In this document: positions 1 through 7,151 of the stretch, piece by piece
Numbering within the stretch: position 1 is the first letter of the stretch
Layout: each line of letters starts with the position of its first letter
Assembly: GCF_910585425.1 (NCBI RefSeq)
Contig: NZ_CAJUCP010000015.1
Span: 41,433-105,432 of the forward strand
From: an uncultured Acetatifactor sp.
GTDB lineage: Bacteria > Bacillota > Clostridia > Lachnospirales > Lachnospiraceae
Reading direction: 5' to 3'
Length of the DNA stretch: 64,000 nucleotides
Notes under the pieces: model-generated
What the model was told of the DNA's origin: nothing
The model's input: the letters and a program-made list of their open reading frames with translations, nothing else
The model's database searches: none
Position numbers and translations under genes: made by a program

Positions 1-515
1 TGAATAAGCGGGACGGCCTGGCCCTGGGGATCTGCAACGGCTTCCAGGCGCTGGTCAAGCTGGGGCTGATGCCTTACGGCGAGATTGTGGGCCAGAGGGC
101 GGATTCGCCTACGCTGACCTTCAACACGATTAACAGGCATATCTCCAAGATGGTGTATACCAAGGTGGTGTCCAATAAATCGCCATGGCTCCAGGGCGCT
201 GAGCTTGGCGGCGTGTACTGCAATCCGGCCTCCCACGGGGAGGGCAGGTTCGTGGCGCCGAAGGAGTGGATAGACAGGCTCTTCGCGGAGGGCCAGGTGG
301 CTACACAATACTGCGACCAGGAGGGCAATGTGTCCATGGACGAGGAGTACAATATCAACGGCTCCTACGCGGCTATCGAGGGCATCACCTCCCCTGACGG
401 AAGGTGCCTGGGCAAGATGGCGCACTCCGAGAGGCGGGACAGCGCTGTGGCCATGAATATCTATGGAAATCAGGATATACGTATTTTCGAGTCTGGAGTG
501 TCGTATTTTAGATAA
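1..515 (+). CDS. purL: Phosphoribosylformylglycinamidine synthase, C-terminal part (5' end outside window)
   Basis: This is the last ~170 residues of a long-form PurL, which makes formylglycinamidine ribonucleotide from FGAR, glutamine and ATP in purine synthesis. The visible part is the class I glutamine amidotransferase domain. The nucleophile Cys codon is at 33-35 in the motif GICNGFQ, followed by SHGEGRF and then MAHSER, which matches the catalytic His/Glu segment at the end of the domain. The reading frame is open from base 3 and stops at 513-515, so the gene begins outside the window; the whole protein is usually about 1250 residues. A long hairpin at 598-645 follows. The call rests on the amidotransferase motifs. 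Confidence 0.93.
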   Translation, partial: NKRDGLALGICNGFQALVKLGLMPYGEIVGQRADSPTLTFNTINRHISKMVYTKVVSNKSPWLQGAELGGVYCNPASHGEGRFVAPKEWIDRLFAEGQVATQYCDQEGNVSMDEEYNINGSYAAIEGITSPDGRCLGKMAHSERRDSAVAMNIYGNQDIRIFESGVSYFR

Positions 516-540
516 TAAAAAGACCTGTCCCCAGGCACCC

Positions 541-563
541 CCGAATAGCCTGTGAGGGCAATC
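541..563 (+). repeat. Left copy of 23-bp direct repeat
   Basis: This 23-bp stretch starts CCGAATAGCCTG and recurs in the same orientation at 7026-7048 with one difference (22 of 23 match). The two copies bracket about 6.5 kb of accessory genes. They may be attachment-like or recombination scars; no integrase gene lies between them. Confidence 0.6.
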
Positions 564-597
564 TGGGATAGCCCCAGAAAGGGAATAGAGTAAGTTC

Positions 598-645
598 AAA
601 TGACCTTGTAGAGAGGAGATATCCTTTCTATGAGGTCATTTTTCG
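598..645 (+). terminator. Long hairpin terminator downstream of purL
   Basis: AAATGACCT (598-606) pairs with AGGTCATTT, and TAGAGAGGA pairs with TCCTTTCTA inside it, leaving a GATA loop, followed by TTT. The shape fits a rho-independent terminator for purL. On the minus strand it covers the stop codon of the HTH remnant. Confidence 0.7.
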
Positions 646-749
646 TTATAGGGATGTAGAGAGAGCCTTGCCCCCCAGTGATATGTGAGCTTGTATTTTG
701 AGATTCCTCTTTCTTTCATGGTAGACCATAGCGGTTCATACGAAATCAT
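636..749 (-). pseudogene. Truncated XRE-type regulator, remnant of a paralogue of the 3183-3455 gene
   Basis: On the minus strand, an ATG at 749-747 opens a 37-codon frame starting MISYEPLWSTMKERGISKYK. This is nearly the same as the start of the intact regulator at 3183-3455 (MISYEPLWSTMEKRGITKYQ). The match ends after YHWG, before the recognition helix, and the frame then runs into the terminator hairpin sequence. The upstream DNA (about 791-820) also matches the upstream DNA of the intact copy. It is therefore a duplicated regulator with its promoter, of which only the first 25 codons survive. A retained function is unlikely, since most of the HTH is missing. Confidence 0.75.
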
Positions 750-805
750 GTATATCCCCCCTTTCCTGTCAGGGTTTCCAGTATCTTATATGTTCATTTC
801 AGTAT

Positions 806-820
806 CAATTTAAAATATTA
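806..820. promoter_or_regulatory. Degenerate copy of the operator palindrome
   Basis: This sequence corresponds to the perfect palindrome at 3505-3519 but has lost part of its symmetry (CAATTT-AAA-ATATTA). It sits at the same place relative to the HTH remnant as the intact operator does to the intact regulator. Confidence 0.45.
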
Positions 821-864
821 TACATACATTATAATTAATGGGGGTTATAAATTGAATATAGTTC

Positions 865-893
865 TTGCAAAGGGGTGGTAGGTGAGATATAAT
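865..893 (+). promoter_or_regulatory. Sigma-A type promoter for the lipoprotein gene
   Basis: TTGCAA at 865-870, a 17-bp spacer, and TATAAT at 888-893. It lies about 130 bp upstream of the start codon at 1025. Confidence 0.6.
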
Positions 894-1024
894 GCTGTAG
901 GGGTATATGGAATATGCAATTCATATATAAGCGGATTCCCGATTGCTTATGGACAGGGACATATCCCCAGACAAAATACATAAGGACAGGATAGCAGATA
1001 TTCCTGTATATGAGGAGGAAGAAA

Positions 1025-1837
1025 ATGAAAAAGAGAGTTGTGATTGCTTTGCTGACAGGATTGGTCATTGCATCCCTTGCAGGGTGTGGAACAAAGACAG
1101 AGGCAACAGGCCAGGAGGTTCCTGAAAGCAGTAGTGCTGTTGAAAGTGAAGCAGAGGCAGATGGTTCAGTTGCTGATGAAAGCACAAGTGAAGAAGTTAT
1201 TGGAGATGATGCTGATGAGCCGAGTGATTTTGCTGGTGCAGAGAACGAGAGCATTGTTCTGTATGCGGAGATTGAGAAGTATCCGAGTCTTTCACCGTTA
1301 AAGGATTTAGAGTATGAATCTGCAAATGGAATTCTTGATGCAGCAGAGGATATAGTCATCTACAATGGAGATGGGTTTGAAGTTGGATATATCAAAAGTG
1401 GTTCTACTATTTTAGTAACGGAATATGGTTTAAATGCTTTAGCAAGATTCAAAAACCCCATTGATGGAACAGATTACGATTACTTGTATGTGACAAAGGA
1501 CTATATAAGAGATGGCGATTTAGTTGCACTTACCACTACAGAGCTTGAAACAATGATTAAAGAAAGCCTTGGAAACCGCAACTATGATGCTCCTGTATTT
1601 GCAGAACCTACAGAGGATATGGAGTTGTATGAATTCAGGATTCCTATGTATTATGATCCTGAGACAGACACACCTGTCTACTGGGTATATGAATATTATG
1701 ATAGGGCAGATGTTTCAATCCTGTCGCATAAAACCTATTCTGTAGCCTGTACAGAAGATACAGATGATTACATTATCTGTCAGATTTACTATAAGGACTT
1801 GATTACAGATGAAGAATTCAATAACTATGGGCATTGA
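1025..1837 (+). CDS. Putative lipoprotein of unknown function
   Basis: The 270-residue product starts MKKRVVIALLTG and has a lipoprotein signal peptide with lipobox SLAGC, so the mature protein should be anchored outside the cytoplasmic membrane by a diacylglyceryl cysteine. An acidic, Ser/Glu-rich linker follows, then about 190 residues of mixed alpha/beta sequence that I do not recognise. The ATG at 1025 is preferred over 1010 because AGGAGG lies just upstream of it and inside the longer version. After the TGA at 1835-1837 the same frame stays open to 2042 (see the remnant entry). The gene is AT-richer than purL, which fits an accessory origin. Confidence 0.75.
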   Translation: MKKRVVIALLTGLVIASLAGCGTKTEATGQEVPESSSAVESEAEADGSVADESTSEEVIGDDADEPSDFAGAENESIVLYAEIEKYPSLSPLKDLEYESANGILDAAEDIVIYNGDGFEVGYIKSGSTILVTEYGLNALARFKNPIDGTDYDYLYVTKDYIRDGDLVALTTTELETMIKESLGNRNYDAPVFAEPTEDMELYEFRIPMYYDPETDTPVYWVYEYYDRADVSILSHKTYSVACTEDTDDYIICQIYYKDLITDEEFNNYGH

Positions 1838-2044
1838 TATGAATGGTCTGGAGGTTGTGGAAACAAAAATGCAGAAGAAGCAACAATGGACACAAATGTC
1901 GTAAACAGTTCTGTTTCAGAAGAGGAACAGATAAAAGAAAATGAAACAGAAGAAACACAGTCTTTTACATCTGTGAAAGAGGAAATGAAACGAGCAAGCC
2001 GCATGAGCAATAGCTGTAATAGGATCAGGAATCTAAAAGAATGA
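1838..2044 (+). pseudogene. In-frame continuation with a second lipobox-like segment (lipoprotein gene remnant)
   Basis: Directly after the TGA of the lipoprotein gene, the same frame stays open for 68 codons. It reads SGGCGNKNAEEATM and goes on as a Glu/Thr/Ser-rich linker, the usual sequence just after a lipobox cysteine. There is no start codon or signal peptide before it. The best explanation is the mature N-terminal end of a second lipoprotein gene that lost its signal peptide and its 3' part. Stop-codon readthrough giving a longer first protein is less likely. It ends at a TGA inside the following terminator hairpin. Confidence 0.5.
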
Positions 2045-2062
2045 TTCCTGGTTCTTCTTTTT
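2021..2062 (+). terminator. Rho-independent terminator
   Basis: GATCAGGAATC (2023-2033) pairs with GATTCCTGGTT (2043-2053) around a short loop and is followed by TCTTCTTTTT. It ends the lipoprotein transcription unit. Confidence 0.65.
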
Positions 2063-2081
2063 GCTGATTTTAGAACTTTTT

Positions 2082-2116
2082 GTGAAACCTTTCGAAGCTT
2101 CCCATGCTCCCTTATA
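2082..2116 (+). promoter_or_regulatory. ECF-sigma type promoter, copy A
   Basis: GTGAAACCTTT, 11 bases, then ATGCTCCCTTATA. The same two blocks at exactly the same distance recur at 2729-2763. TGAAAC is a typical ECF sigma -35 element. An ECF-type sigma gene is encoded nearby at 3719. It lies upstream of the small gene at 2160. Confidence 0.6.
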
Positions 2117-2159
2117 CAAAGAAAAGGAACGAGTTCATTTCAGGAGGGAGAGATTCTTT

Positions 2160-2693
2160 GTGGACGGAAGAAAATTATCAGGGATGCTCCATGAAATTCT
2201 GCAGTCCGGTTTTTTTCTGGAAAGCTGCAGCTTTACAGGACAACAGCTAAGGGCAGGGGACCACCGGGCCTGCCTTTTGCAGAGCATGATGCTCCTGGAC
2301 GCCAGATATGTGCCAGGCTTTGTGCTGAGCGGTTTTTCGGAGGATTCCGTATCGGAGTATGCGCGGAGCATACGGGAGGTTTACGGCGACAAACAGAGCA
2401 ACATGCTCAGATCCGTAATCCAATACCTGACGGATGCCTTTCCGGAGAGGAATCGGCATCTGAAAAAAATCAGCATTCCTATTGTGGCCTACATTGCGGA
2501 TATGGCAATGGACGAGGGGATAGAGCCCCTGTCCTTCAGGCGGTGGTGGGACTTCTTTACCCAGGAGGATCCCCTGTTTGAGGCCTACAGGACATTCTGC
2601 GGCAGCGGCTCCGGGGAGCGGGAAAAAATCTACGGGAGGCTGGCAGTCATGGCAAAGAGCTTTGCCGCTTACCACGGAATCAAGAGCCCATAA
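2160..2693 (+). CDS. Hypothetical cytoplasmic protein behind an ECF-type promoter
   Basis: The frame is open from 2061, but the first part overlaps the ECF-type promoter at 2082-2116. The start is therefore placed at GTG 2160, downstream of AGGAGGG (2142-2148); ATG 2190 (MLHEILQSG) is an alternative. The ~177-residue product is helical in character, with no signal peptide, no membrane segment and no motif I can name. Near the C-terminus lie a segment rich in Trp/Phe (RRWWDFFTQEDP) and a charged end. The gene stops just before the second copy of the same promoter. Shared promoters suggest that it and the next gene answer to the same sigma factor. Confidence 0.55.
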   Translation: MDGRKLSGMLHEILQSGFFLESCSFTGQQLRAGDHRACLLQSMMLLDARYVPGFVLSGFSEDSVSEYARSIREVYGDKQSNMLRSVIQYLTDAFPERNRHLKKISIPIVAYIADMAMDEGIEPLSFRRWWDFFTQEDPLFEAYRTFCGSGSGEREKIYGRLAVMAKSFAAYHGIKSP

Positions 2694-2728
2694 AAAATTT
2701 TTAAAAAACCTAAAAAAATTGAATTTAG

Positions 2729-2763
2729 GTGAAACCTTTTTGAGAAAGGGATGCTCCCTTATA
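2729..2763 (+). promoter_or_regulatory. ECF-sigma type promoter, copy B
   Basis: GTGAAACCTTT, 11 bases, then ATGCTCCCTTATA, matching copy A at 2082-2116 in both blocks and spacing but not in the spacer sequence. That pattern points to a promoter rather than to a simple duplication. It lies 50 bp upstream of the small membrane protein gene. Confidence 0.65.
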
Positions 2764-2812
2764 TAACAGGATGAAAAACCTGAAAAAACGAACAGAGAAA
2801 AGGAGAAAAATC

Positions 2813-3217
2813 ATGTTACCATTTATGAAAAGCGACATCGGGACAGTAAAGCAGAGGATAAGGAAACCAGCAATCACGGCAGGCCTGTTCTTCGGGGTGC
2901 TGCTGCTGGATGTGATATTCAGGCAGCACCGGTTGGGATATTTTCTGACCCACGAGCTCCTGGGCTCCATCTTGACAAGCTTCATGATAGGAGGCCTCTG
3001 GTATGGGAAAAGGGTCATGGCAGAGGTGGGGAGAGCGCCCGTCGATGAAGAGACAGGCGAAGAGCTGCATCCCGGCGGCTTCAACGGAAGCGCATTCCGG
3101 CTGGCTGTGGCGATACTCGTGGGGGCTACGGTAGGGGCCGTGTTTTTCGCTGTCGATACCATAAGGCTGATATGCAGAGTTTTCACTTTTTCCGAATCTT
3201 TTTCCGGAGATTGCTGA
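2813..3217 (+). CDS. Small membrane protein of unknown function
   Basis: The 134-residue product has about three hydrophobic segments (around residues 20-37, 44-62 and 95-122) and a short acidic middle (VDEETGEELHPGG), so it should sit in the cytoplasmic membrane. ATG 2813 is chosen because AAAGGAG lies 7 bases upstream; the longer frame from 2771 begins too close to the ECF-type promoter. The last ~10 codons overlap the 3' end of the minus-strand regulator at 3183. The C-terminal sequence (FTFSESFSGDC) looks unnatural, so the gene may have lost its original end there. Function unknown. Confidence 0.6.
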   Translation: MLPFMKSDIGTVKQRIRKPAITAGLFFGVLLLDVIFRQHRLGYFLTHELLGSILTSFMIGGLWYGKRVMAEVGRAPVDEETGEELHPGGFNGSAFRLAVAILVGATVGAVFFAVDTIRLICRVFTFSESFSGDC

Positions 3218-3455
3218 TTTCCGCTTTCCGCTGGTTTACGGATGCCGATTCGTCTTCCGTTGCATGGAACCGCAGGATGTCCTCTACCCCGCAGTCCAGG
3301 ATCAGGCACAATTCGTTCAGAGTGTTGGAGCTTATGGGTTCCCCGTGCCCCATCCTCCGCAAGGTATTGCTGCTCATCCCCCAATGGTAGATAAGCTGGT
3401 ACTTGGTGATGCCGCGCTTTTCCATGGTAGACCATAATGGCTCATAAGAAATCAT
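3183..3455 (-). CDS. XRE-family helix-turn-helix regulator
   Basis: This is a 90-residue DNA-binding protein made of one Cro/C1-type HTH (about residues 4-66: MEKRGITKYQLIYHWGMSS, then TLNELCLILDCGVEDIL) and a short basic tail. ATG 3455 is preferred over 3461 because GGAGG lies 8 bases upstream, and because the truncated paralogue at 636-749 starts at the same codon. It is transcribed away from the sigma gene. The palindrome CAATAT-AAA-ATATTG at 3505-3519, just upstream of its start, is a good candidate for its own operator. It likely represses itself and perhaps the divergent sigma gene. Its 3' end overlaps that of the small membrane gene. Confidence 0.85.
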   Translation of the reverse strand: MISYEPLWSTMEKRGITKYQLIYHWGMSSNTLRRMGHGEPISSNTLNELCLILDCGVEDILRFHATEDESASVNQRKAEISNLRKKIRKK

Positions 3456-3504
3456 TTCCATAGACCTCCGGGTGCAGTGAATTTTTACAGCTTCATTTTA
3501 GTAT

Positions 3505-3519
3505 CAATATAAAATATTG
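3505..3519. promoter_or_regulatory. Perfect palindrome, probable operator of the XRE regulator
   Basis: CAATAT-AAA-ATATTG is a 6-3-6 perfect inverted repeat about 50 bp upstream of the regulator start and upstream of the sigma promoter. A degenerate copy lies at 806-820 upstream of the truncated paralogue. Confidence 0.55.
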
Positions 3520-3566
3520 CCAATTCATTATATTTTATACATGCTATTTATTGCTTATATACCCAC

Positions 3567-3595
3567 TTGCGCCGTATGGCAAGGCGCGCTATAAT
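3567..3595 (+). promoter_or_regulatory. Sigma-A type promoter for the sigma-factor fusion gene
   Basis: TTGCGC at 3567-3572, 17-bp spacer, TATAAT at 3590-3595. It reads toward the gene at 3719. GCGCC and GGCGC inside it could form a small hairpin in the DNA or RNA. Confidence 0.6.
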
Positions 3596-3718
3596 CTATA
3601 GGGGCAGTAAGGAACTGCCAATTCCCAGCAGCGCCCCTGTCATCATCGTGGCGGCGGTGGCCGTGCTGGCAGCGGCAGCAGGATAAGAACCATACTACAT
3701 TATGAGGGAGAGGATTTT

Positions 3719-6652
3719 ATGGAACCGACAAAGGAATTGAAACAGGCAGTGAGGAGCTACAGAGAGGGAAACAAACAGGCCTTCACCATGCTCTATGAGG
3801 AATCCAGTAAGTATGTCTACACCTGTATCTATAAGGTCATGGGCGGCAATGACAATGCCCAGGATACGGTCTGCGACATCATGCAGGACACCTATGTGGA
3901 AATCAGCAAGAAAATCGACCAGCTGGGCGATGAGGACAGCTTCCTCTCCTGGGCGGGGACCATCGCCACCAGGAAGTGCTACGCATGGCTGAAGAAGAAC
4001 AAAAAGTACGTGCTCCTGAACGAGGAGGACGACACTTTTGTAAACCTTGCGGACGATGACGACATCATCCCGGAAGGAATCATGCAGGACAGGGAAAAAC
4101 AGCGACTGGTCAGGGAAATCATCGACACCCGGCTCACTCAGATGCAGAAGCTCTGCATCATCGCGTATTACTACAACGAGCAGAAGCAGTCGGAGATCGC
4201 AAAGGAGCTGGGCATTCCGGAGAACACGGTGAAGACCAACTTGTCCAGGGCAAAGGCGAAGATCAAAGACGGCGTGCTGAATCTGGAGAAGAGGCAGGGC
4301 ACAAGGCTCTACAGCGCGGCCCCGGTGCTGCTGGTGCTTTTCCAGGAGGACGTCTCCGCCTGTGCCGTGCCCGTGTCCGTCACGGCAGCCGTGCAGGGTT
4401 CTGTGGCTGCGGCCGGGAAAATGGGGATGAAGCATCTGCTCGGGAAAATGGCGGAGGCGTCCGCAAAGGCAAAGGTGACCGCTGGAGCCGTAGGCGCCGG
4501 GGCGGTGATCGCCGTGGGCACCGCCGCCTATGTGGCCATGCAGGACAAGGGGGAATCCTGGGAGGAAGAGTTCCGGGATTATCTGCTTAGAAGCGACAGG
4601 GCAGCAGGATTCGACTTAAATGATTTTGAGGAGGACGGGATACCGGAGCTGATCGTGCTGAACCAGGACGGATCCATATCGATACGCTACAGTGATGTGT
4701 ATGAGGAGCCCACCGCCTTTGAGTTTGACGCTGTGGAAGAAGTAGATCTTCCTGGCTTCCAAGAAAAAAAGGTCTATCACTATGGATATGACGTGAACGT
4801 GGACCGTATATTGAGGCTGTGCGAGACGCTTGCCACCACTGAGAGCGGGCAAGAGGGCTATAACCATGGATTTGCCTCTACAGAGTTCCAAAATGGAGAG
4901 TGTGAAATCAAGGAGGCGATTACCTGCGTCTTTGAGGCGGATACCCACCCGATCAGCTGGAGCTATGACCGCATAGGGTTGGAGGGGGAAGTAAAGATTC
5001 CCCAGCTGTTCGCGGATGGCTATACCCATGAAGCATATCAGAGATTCAATGTGATAGAGTACACGGACATCACGAAGCGGGACATTGATGAGAGGTTCCG
5101 GGAGTTCAAGGAAAATGGCAATCGGGAAAGGGCATGGAACGATGACAGTGACGAAGTCATGGAGAGCTTGAATATGATGCAGGAGCCGGGGGCTCTGGAG
5201 GAGAGGATGGATGACTCGGCCATTGTGGAGATATACAATCAGATGTCCTATGATGATGCTGTGGAATTCCTGAAATCCCAAAAATCTTCAGGATCCCGGG
5301 AGAACCGGGAGACGGAAGAGTCCCCGAAGCCGCAGGAAACGCCTGCCGGGGAAACAGAGATTGCTTTGTCTGAGGACGAGCAGGAAAGTCTGCGGGTGCT
5401 GGTAAGCATGATGACGATAAACAGTTACTTTTTTGACGGAGATGTGCATGGGAAATCCTACCCCGTCAGTGACGTTGATGCCAATATGAGGCTGATTGAT
5501 ATCCTGGGGTGTTTCTCGTTGGGAAATGATTCCTATGGGAGTTATTTACCTGCAATGGCTTCACAGAGCCTGACATTAGAAAAGTTTTTTGACATTGATG
5601 ATATAAAGTCTTACTTAAATCATGTATTCGGGATAAAGGATGCGGATATCTCCGCATATTGCAAAGGGGACGATGTCGTATTGGGCATGGCGATCGACCC
5701 GATGATGGAAGAAGAGAACGTGATCGACAGCGCGGTTCTGGTTTCAGAGGGGACGTACAGGATATCCGGCACATATCTTTTTTCGGAAGACGCAGACGTC
5801 CCTGAGAATGTATTTCCGTATATCCTTACCATTGCGAAAAACGATGCCAGTCCCTTTGGATTCCAGGTGCTTTCCATGGAGTTCGGAGAGGAAGCGTCAG
5901 GGAATCGCGAAGAGCCGGGGCAGGCATCCGGCGGGGACGGCTCGCTTAGCGATATCCTGCTCAACCCCTCGGGAAACAGCAGCTATTATCTCCAGGAGAT
6001 AGAATACGGCAAGCTGTACTTTGCGCTGCTGGATATCGACCAGGATGGGGAAGATGAGATTATGCTCGGGACCACCGACACCTTTGACTATTACGAAAAG
6101 CCTATCTGGATCACCATATTCAATGTCCTGAAATATGACAGGAGCACAGGGGAGGTGTGGGACTTTGACGGAGATAACGTATATCAGCCTCTGGACGCAA
6201 ATTCCTGGCATTGCTATGACACAGGAATCTTGACCACAATGGCAGAGGCCGGAGAAGGGCATACCTATGCATGGAACCTGTTGACAGGGGAGTTTACGGA
6301 AACAGCGGCGGTGAATCCCGATTATAAAACCCTCACTTCAGGAACCGAAATCCCCATTGTCTGGTATGAGGCAAACCAGGGAAATGTGCAGGCAATGATA
6401 ACGGGCGGAACTATGGAGGCAGTAGATGTCCCCACGCCATACGGAACTTATTCCACCAACAGGGGCGAGAAACTGGAATTCTCCGATAACGGCACCGTGA
6501 GGGTGTCAGAAGGGGGCTCTCATAAGGATTGTGCATTCACCATTGACGGGGAAGGAAATCTGGTGATCGACCCTGACGGCGAGGCGCTGGAGGGAACCTA
6601 CAACGCCCAGACCGATATCATTTGGATTGACAACTTGAAGTTCAGGAGATGA
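3719..6652 (+). CDS. ECF sigma factor fused to a transmembrane segment and large C-terminal region
   Basis: The 977-residue protein begins as an ECF sigma-70: region 2 at about residues 12-90 (YVYTCIYKVMGG, then FLSWAGTIATRKCYAW) and region 4 at about 138-186 (MQKLCIIAYYYNEQKQSEIA, then NTVKTNLSRAKAK). An Ala/Val-rich stretch and one membrane segment (about 252-273) follow, then some 700 residues presumably outside the cell. That region has aspartate-rich loops (DLNDFEEDGIPELIV near 300, LDIDQDGEDEIML near 770) and a small C-terminal beta domain. An ordinary ECF sigma is about 180 residues with a separate anti-sigma. Here the sensor seems fused to the sigma, so release by proteolysis or folding control is possible. 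Likely targets are the promoters at 2082 and 2729. Confidence 0.85.
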   Translation: MEPTKELKQAVRSYREGNKQAFTMLYEESSKYVYTCIYKVMGGNDNAQDTVCDIMQDTYVEISKKIDQLGDEDSFLSWAGTIATRKCYAWLKKNKKYVLLNEEDDTFVNLADDDDIIPEGIMQDREKQRLVREIIDTRLTQMQKLCIIAYYYNEQKQSEIAKELGIPENTVKTNLSRAKAKIKDGVLNLEKRQGTRLYSAAPVLLVLFQEDVSACAVPVSVTAAVQGSVAAAGKMGMKHLLGKMAEASAKAKVTAGAVGAGAVIAVGTAAYVAMQDKGESWEEEFRDYLLRSDRAAGFDLNDFEEDGIPELIVLNQDGSISIRYSDVYEEPTAFEFDAVEEVDLPGFQEKKVYHYGYDVNVDRILRLCETLATTESGQEGYNHGFASTEFQNGECEIKEAITCVFEADTHPISWSYDRIGLEGEVKIPQLFADGYTHEAYQRFNVIEYTDITKRDIDERFREFKENGNRERAWNDDSDEVMESLNMMQEPGALEERMDDSAIVEIYNQMSYDDAVEFLKSQKSSGSRENRETEESPKPQETPAGETEIALSEDEQESLRVLVSMMTINSYFFDGDVHGKSYPVSDVDANMRLIDILGCFSLGNDSYGSYLPAMASQSLTLEKFFDIDDIKSYLNHVFGIKDADISAYCKGDDVVLGMAIDPMMEEENVIDSAVLVSEGTYRISGTYLFSEDADVPENVFPYILTIAKNDASPFGFQVLSMEFGEEASGNREEPGQASGGDGSLSDILLNPSGNSSYYLQEIEYGKLYFALLDIDQDGEDEIMLGTTDTFDYYEKPIWITIFNVLKYDRSTGEVWDFDGDNVYQPLDANSWHCYDTGILTTMAEAGEGHTYAWNLLTGEFTETAAVNPDYKTLTSGTEIPIVWYEANQGNVQAMITGGTMEAVDVPTPYGTYSTNRGEKLEFSDNGTVRVSEGGSHKDCAFTIDGEGNLVIDPDGEALEGTYNAQTDIIWIDNLKFRR

Positions 6653-6679
6653 AGCCTGAAAAAAGAGCGGAGGGATAGG

Positions 6680-6934
6680 ATGGAGATATCCGGGACAGTA
6701 CAGGGGGAGCCCACGCTGCTGGAAAACTGCTGCGTCTTCTCCGTAGAGGGGAGGGACGGCCTGTACCTGATCTTGTCAACTGACAGGCAGGCGGTAAAGG
6801 ATCATATTTTTATCGAAAGGGGACAGGAGGTACAGGTGATCGGCAGCAGATTGGAGCAGGGGAGCTTTCGGGGAATTTTTTTGACCGAAAGGGCAAAGAT
6901 TGAAGTCAAAAGGTTTGAATCAGACGGGGAGTAA
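6680..6934 (+). CDS. Small OB-fold-like protein
   Basis: This 84-residue protein has no signal peptide. It is rich in beta strands (MEISGTVQGEPT, then YLILSTDRQ, then QEVQVIGSRLEQGSFRGIFL), a pattern like a small OB fold; that is an inference from strand spacing only. GGAGGG lies just before the ATG. It follows the sigma fusion by 27 bp, so it is probably in the same operon. No catalytic motif is visible. Confidence 0.55.
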   Translation: MEISGTVQGEPTLLENCCVFSVEGRDGLYLILSTDRQAVKDHIFIERGQEVQVIGSRLEQGSFRGIFLTERAKIEVKRFESDGE

Positions 6935-7025
6935 TCTTGTGTATTATGCTTCTGGTTTGTTTTTGGGAGAAATGGGCAGAGGATATGCGGGGTTGCCCCT
7001 GGACAATCGATATAACGACGAATTT

Positions 7026-7048
7026 CCGAATAGCCTGTGAGGGTAATC
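7026..7048 (+). repeat. Right copy of 23-bp direct repeat
   Basis: Second copy of the repeat at 541-563, differing at one base (7044, t instead of c). It lies between the small OB-fold-like gene and the terminator of the minus-strand sugar operon. Confidence 0.6.
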
Positions 7049-7060
7049 CGAGCAGACATG

Positions 7061-7094
7061 AAAAGCGCCCTCTGCCGTGGCTGGCAGGGGGCGC
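7061..7094 (-). terminator. Rho-independent terminator of the minus-strand sugar operon
   Basis: A 12-bp stem (7065-7076 with 7083-7094, one mismatch) with a 6-base loop, followed on the minus strand by TTTT. It lies about 60 bp after the stop of the isomerase gene. Confidence 0.75.
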
Positions 7095-7151
7095 GGTTTC
7101 ATGCTTCCGTAGCCGAGCGGTGGAAGCGGCGTGTACATGCCATAGGGCGTG

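Noticed and set aside
3603..3686. Short frame ending in a hydrophobic stretch (APVIIVAAVAVLAAAAG)
   Set aside because: No start codon or ribosome site, and it lies in the leader of the sigma gene; at most a remnant.
7103..7130. tRNA-like D-arm sequence (GCCGAGCGGTGGAAGC)
   Set aside because: No anticodon arm, T arm or acceptor stem could be fitted around it; it is a small hairpin near a terminator.
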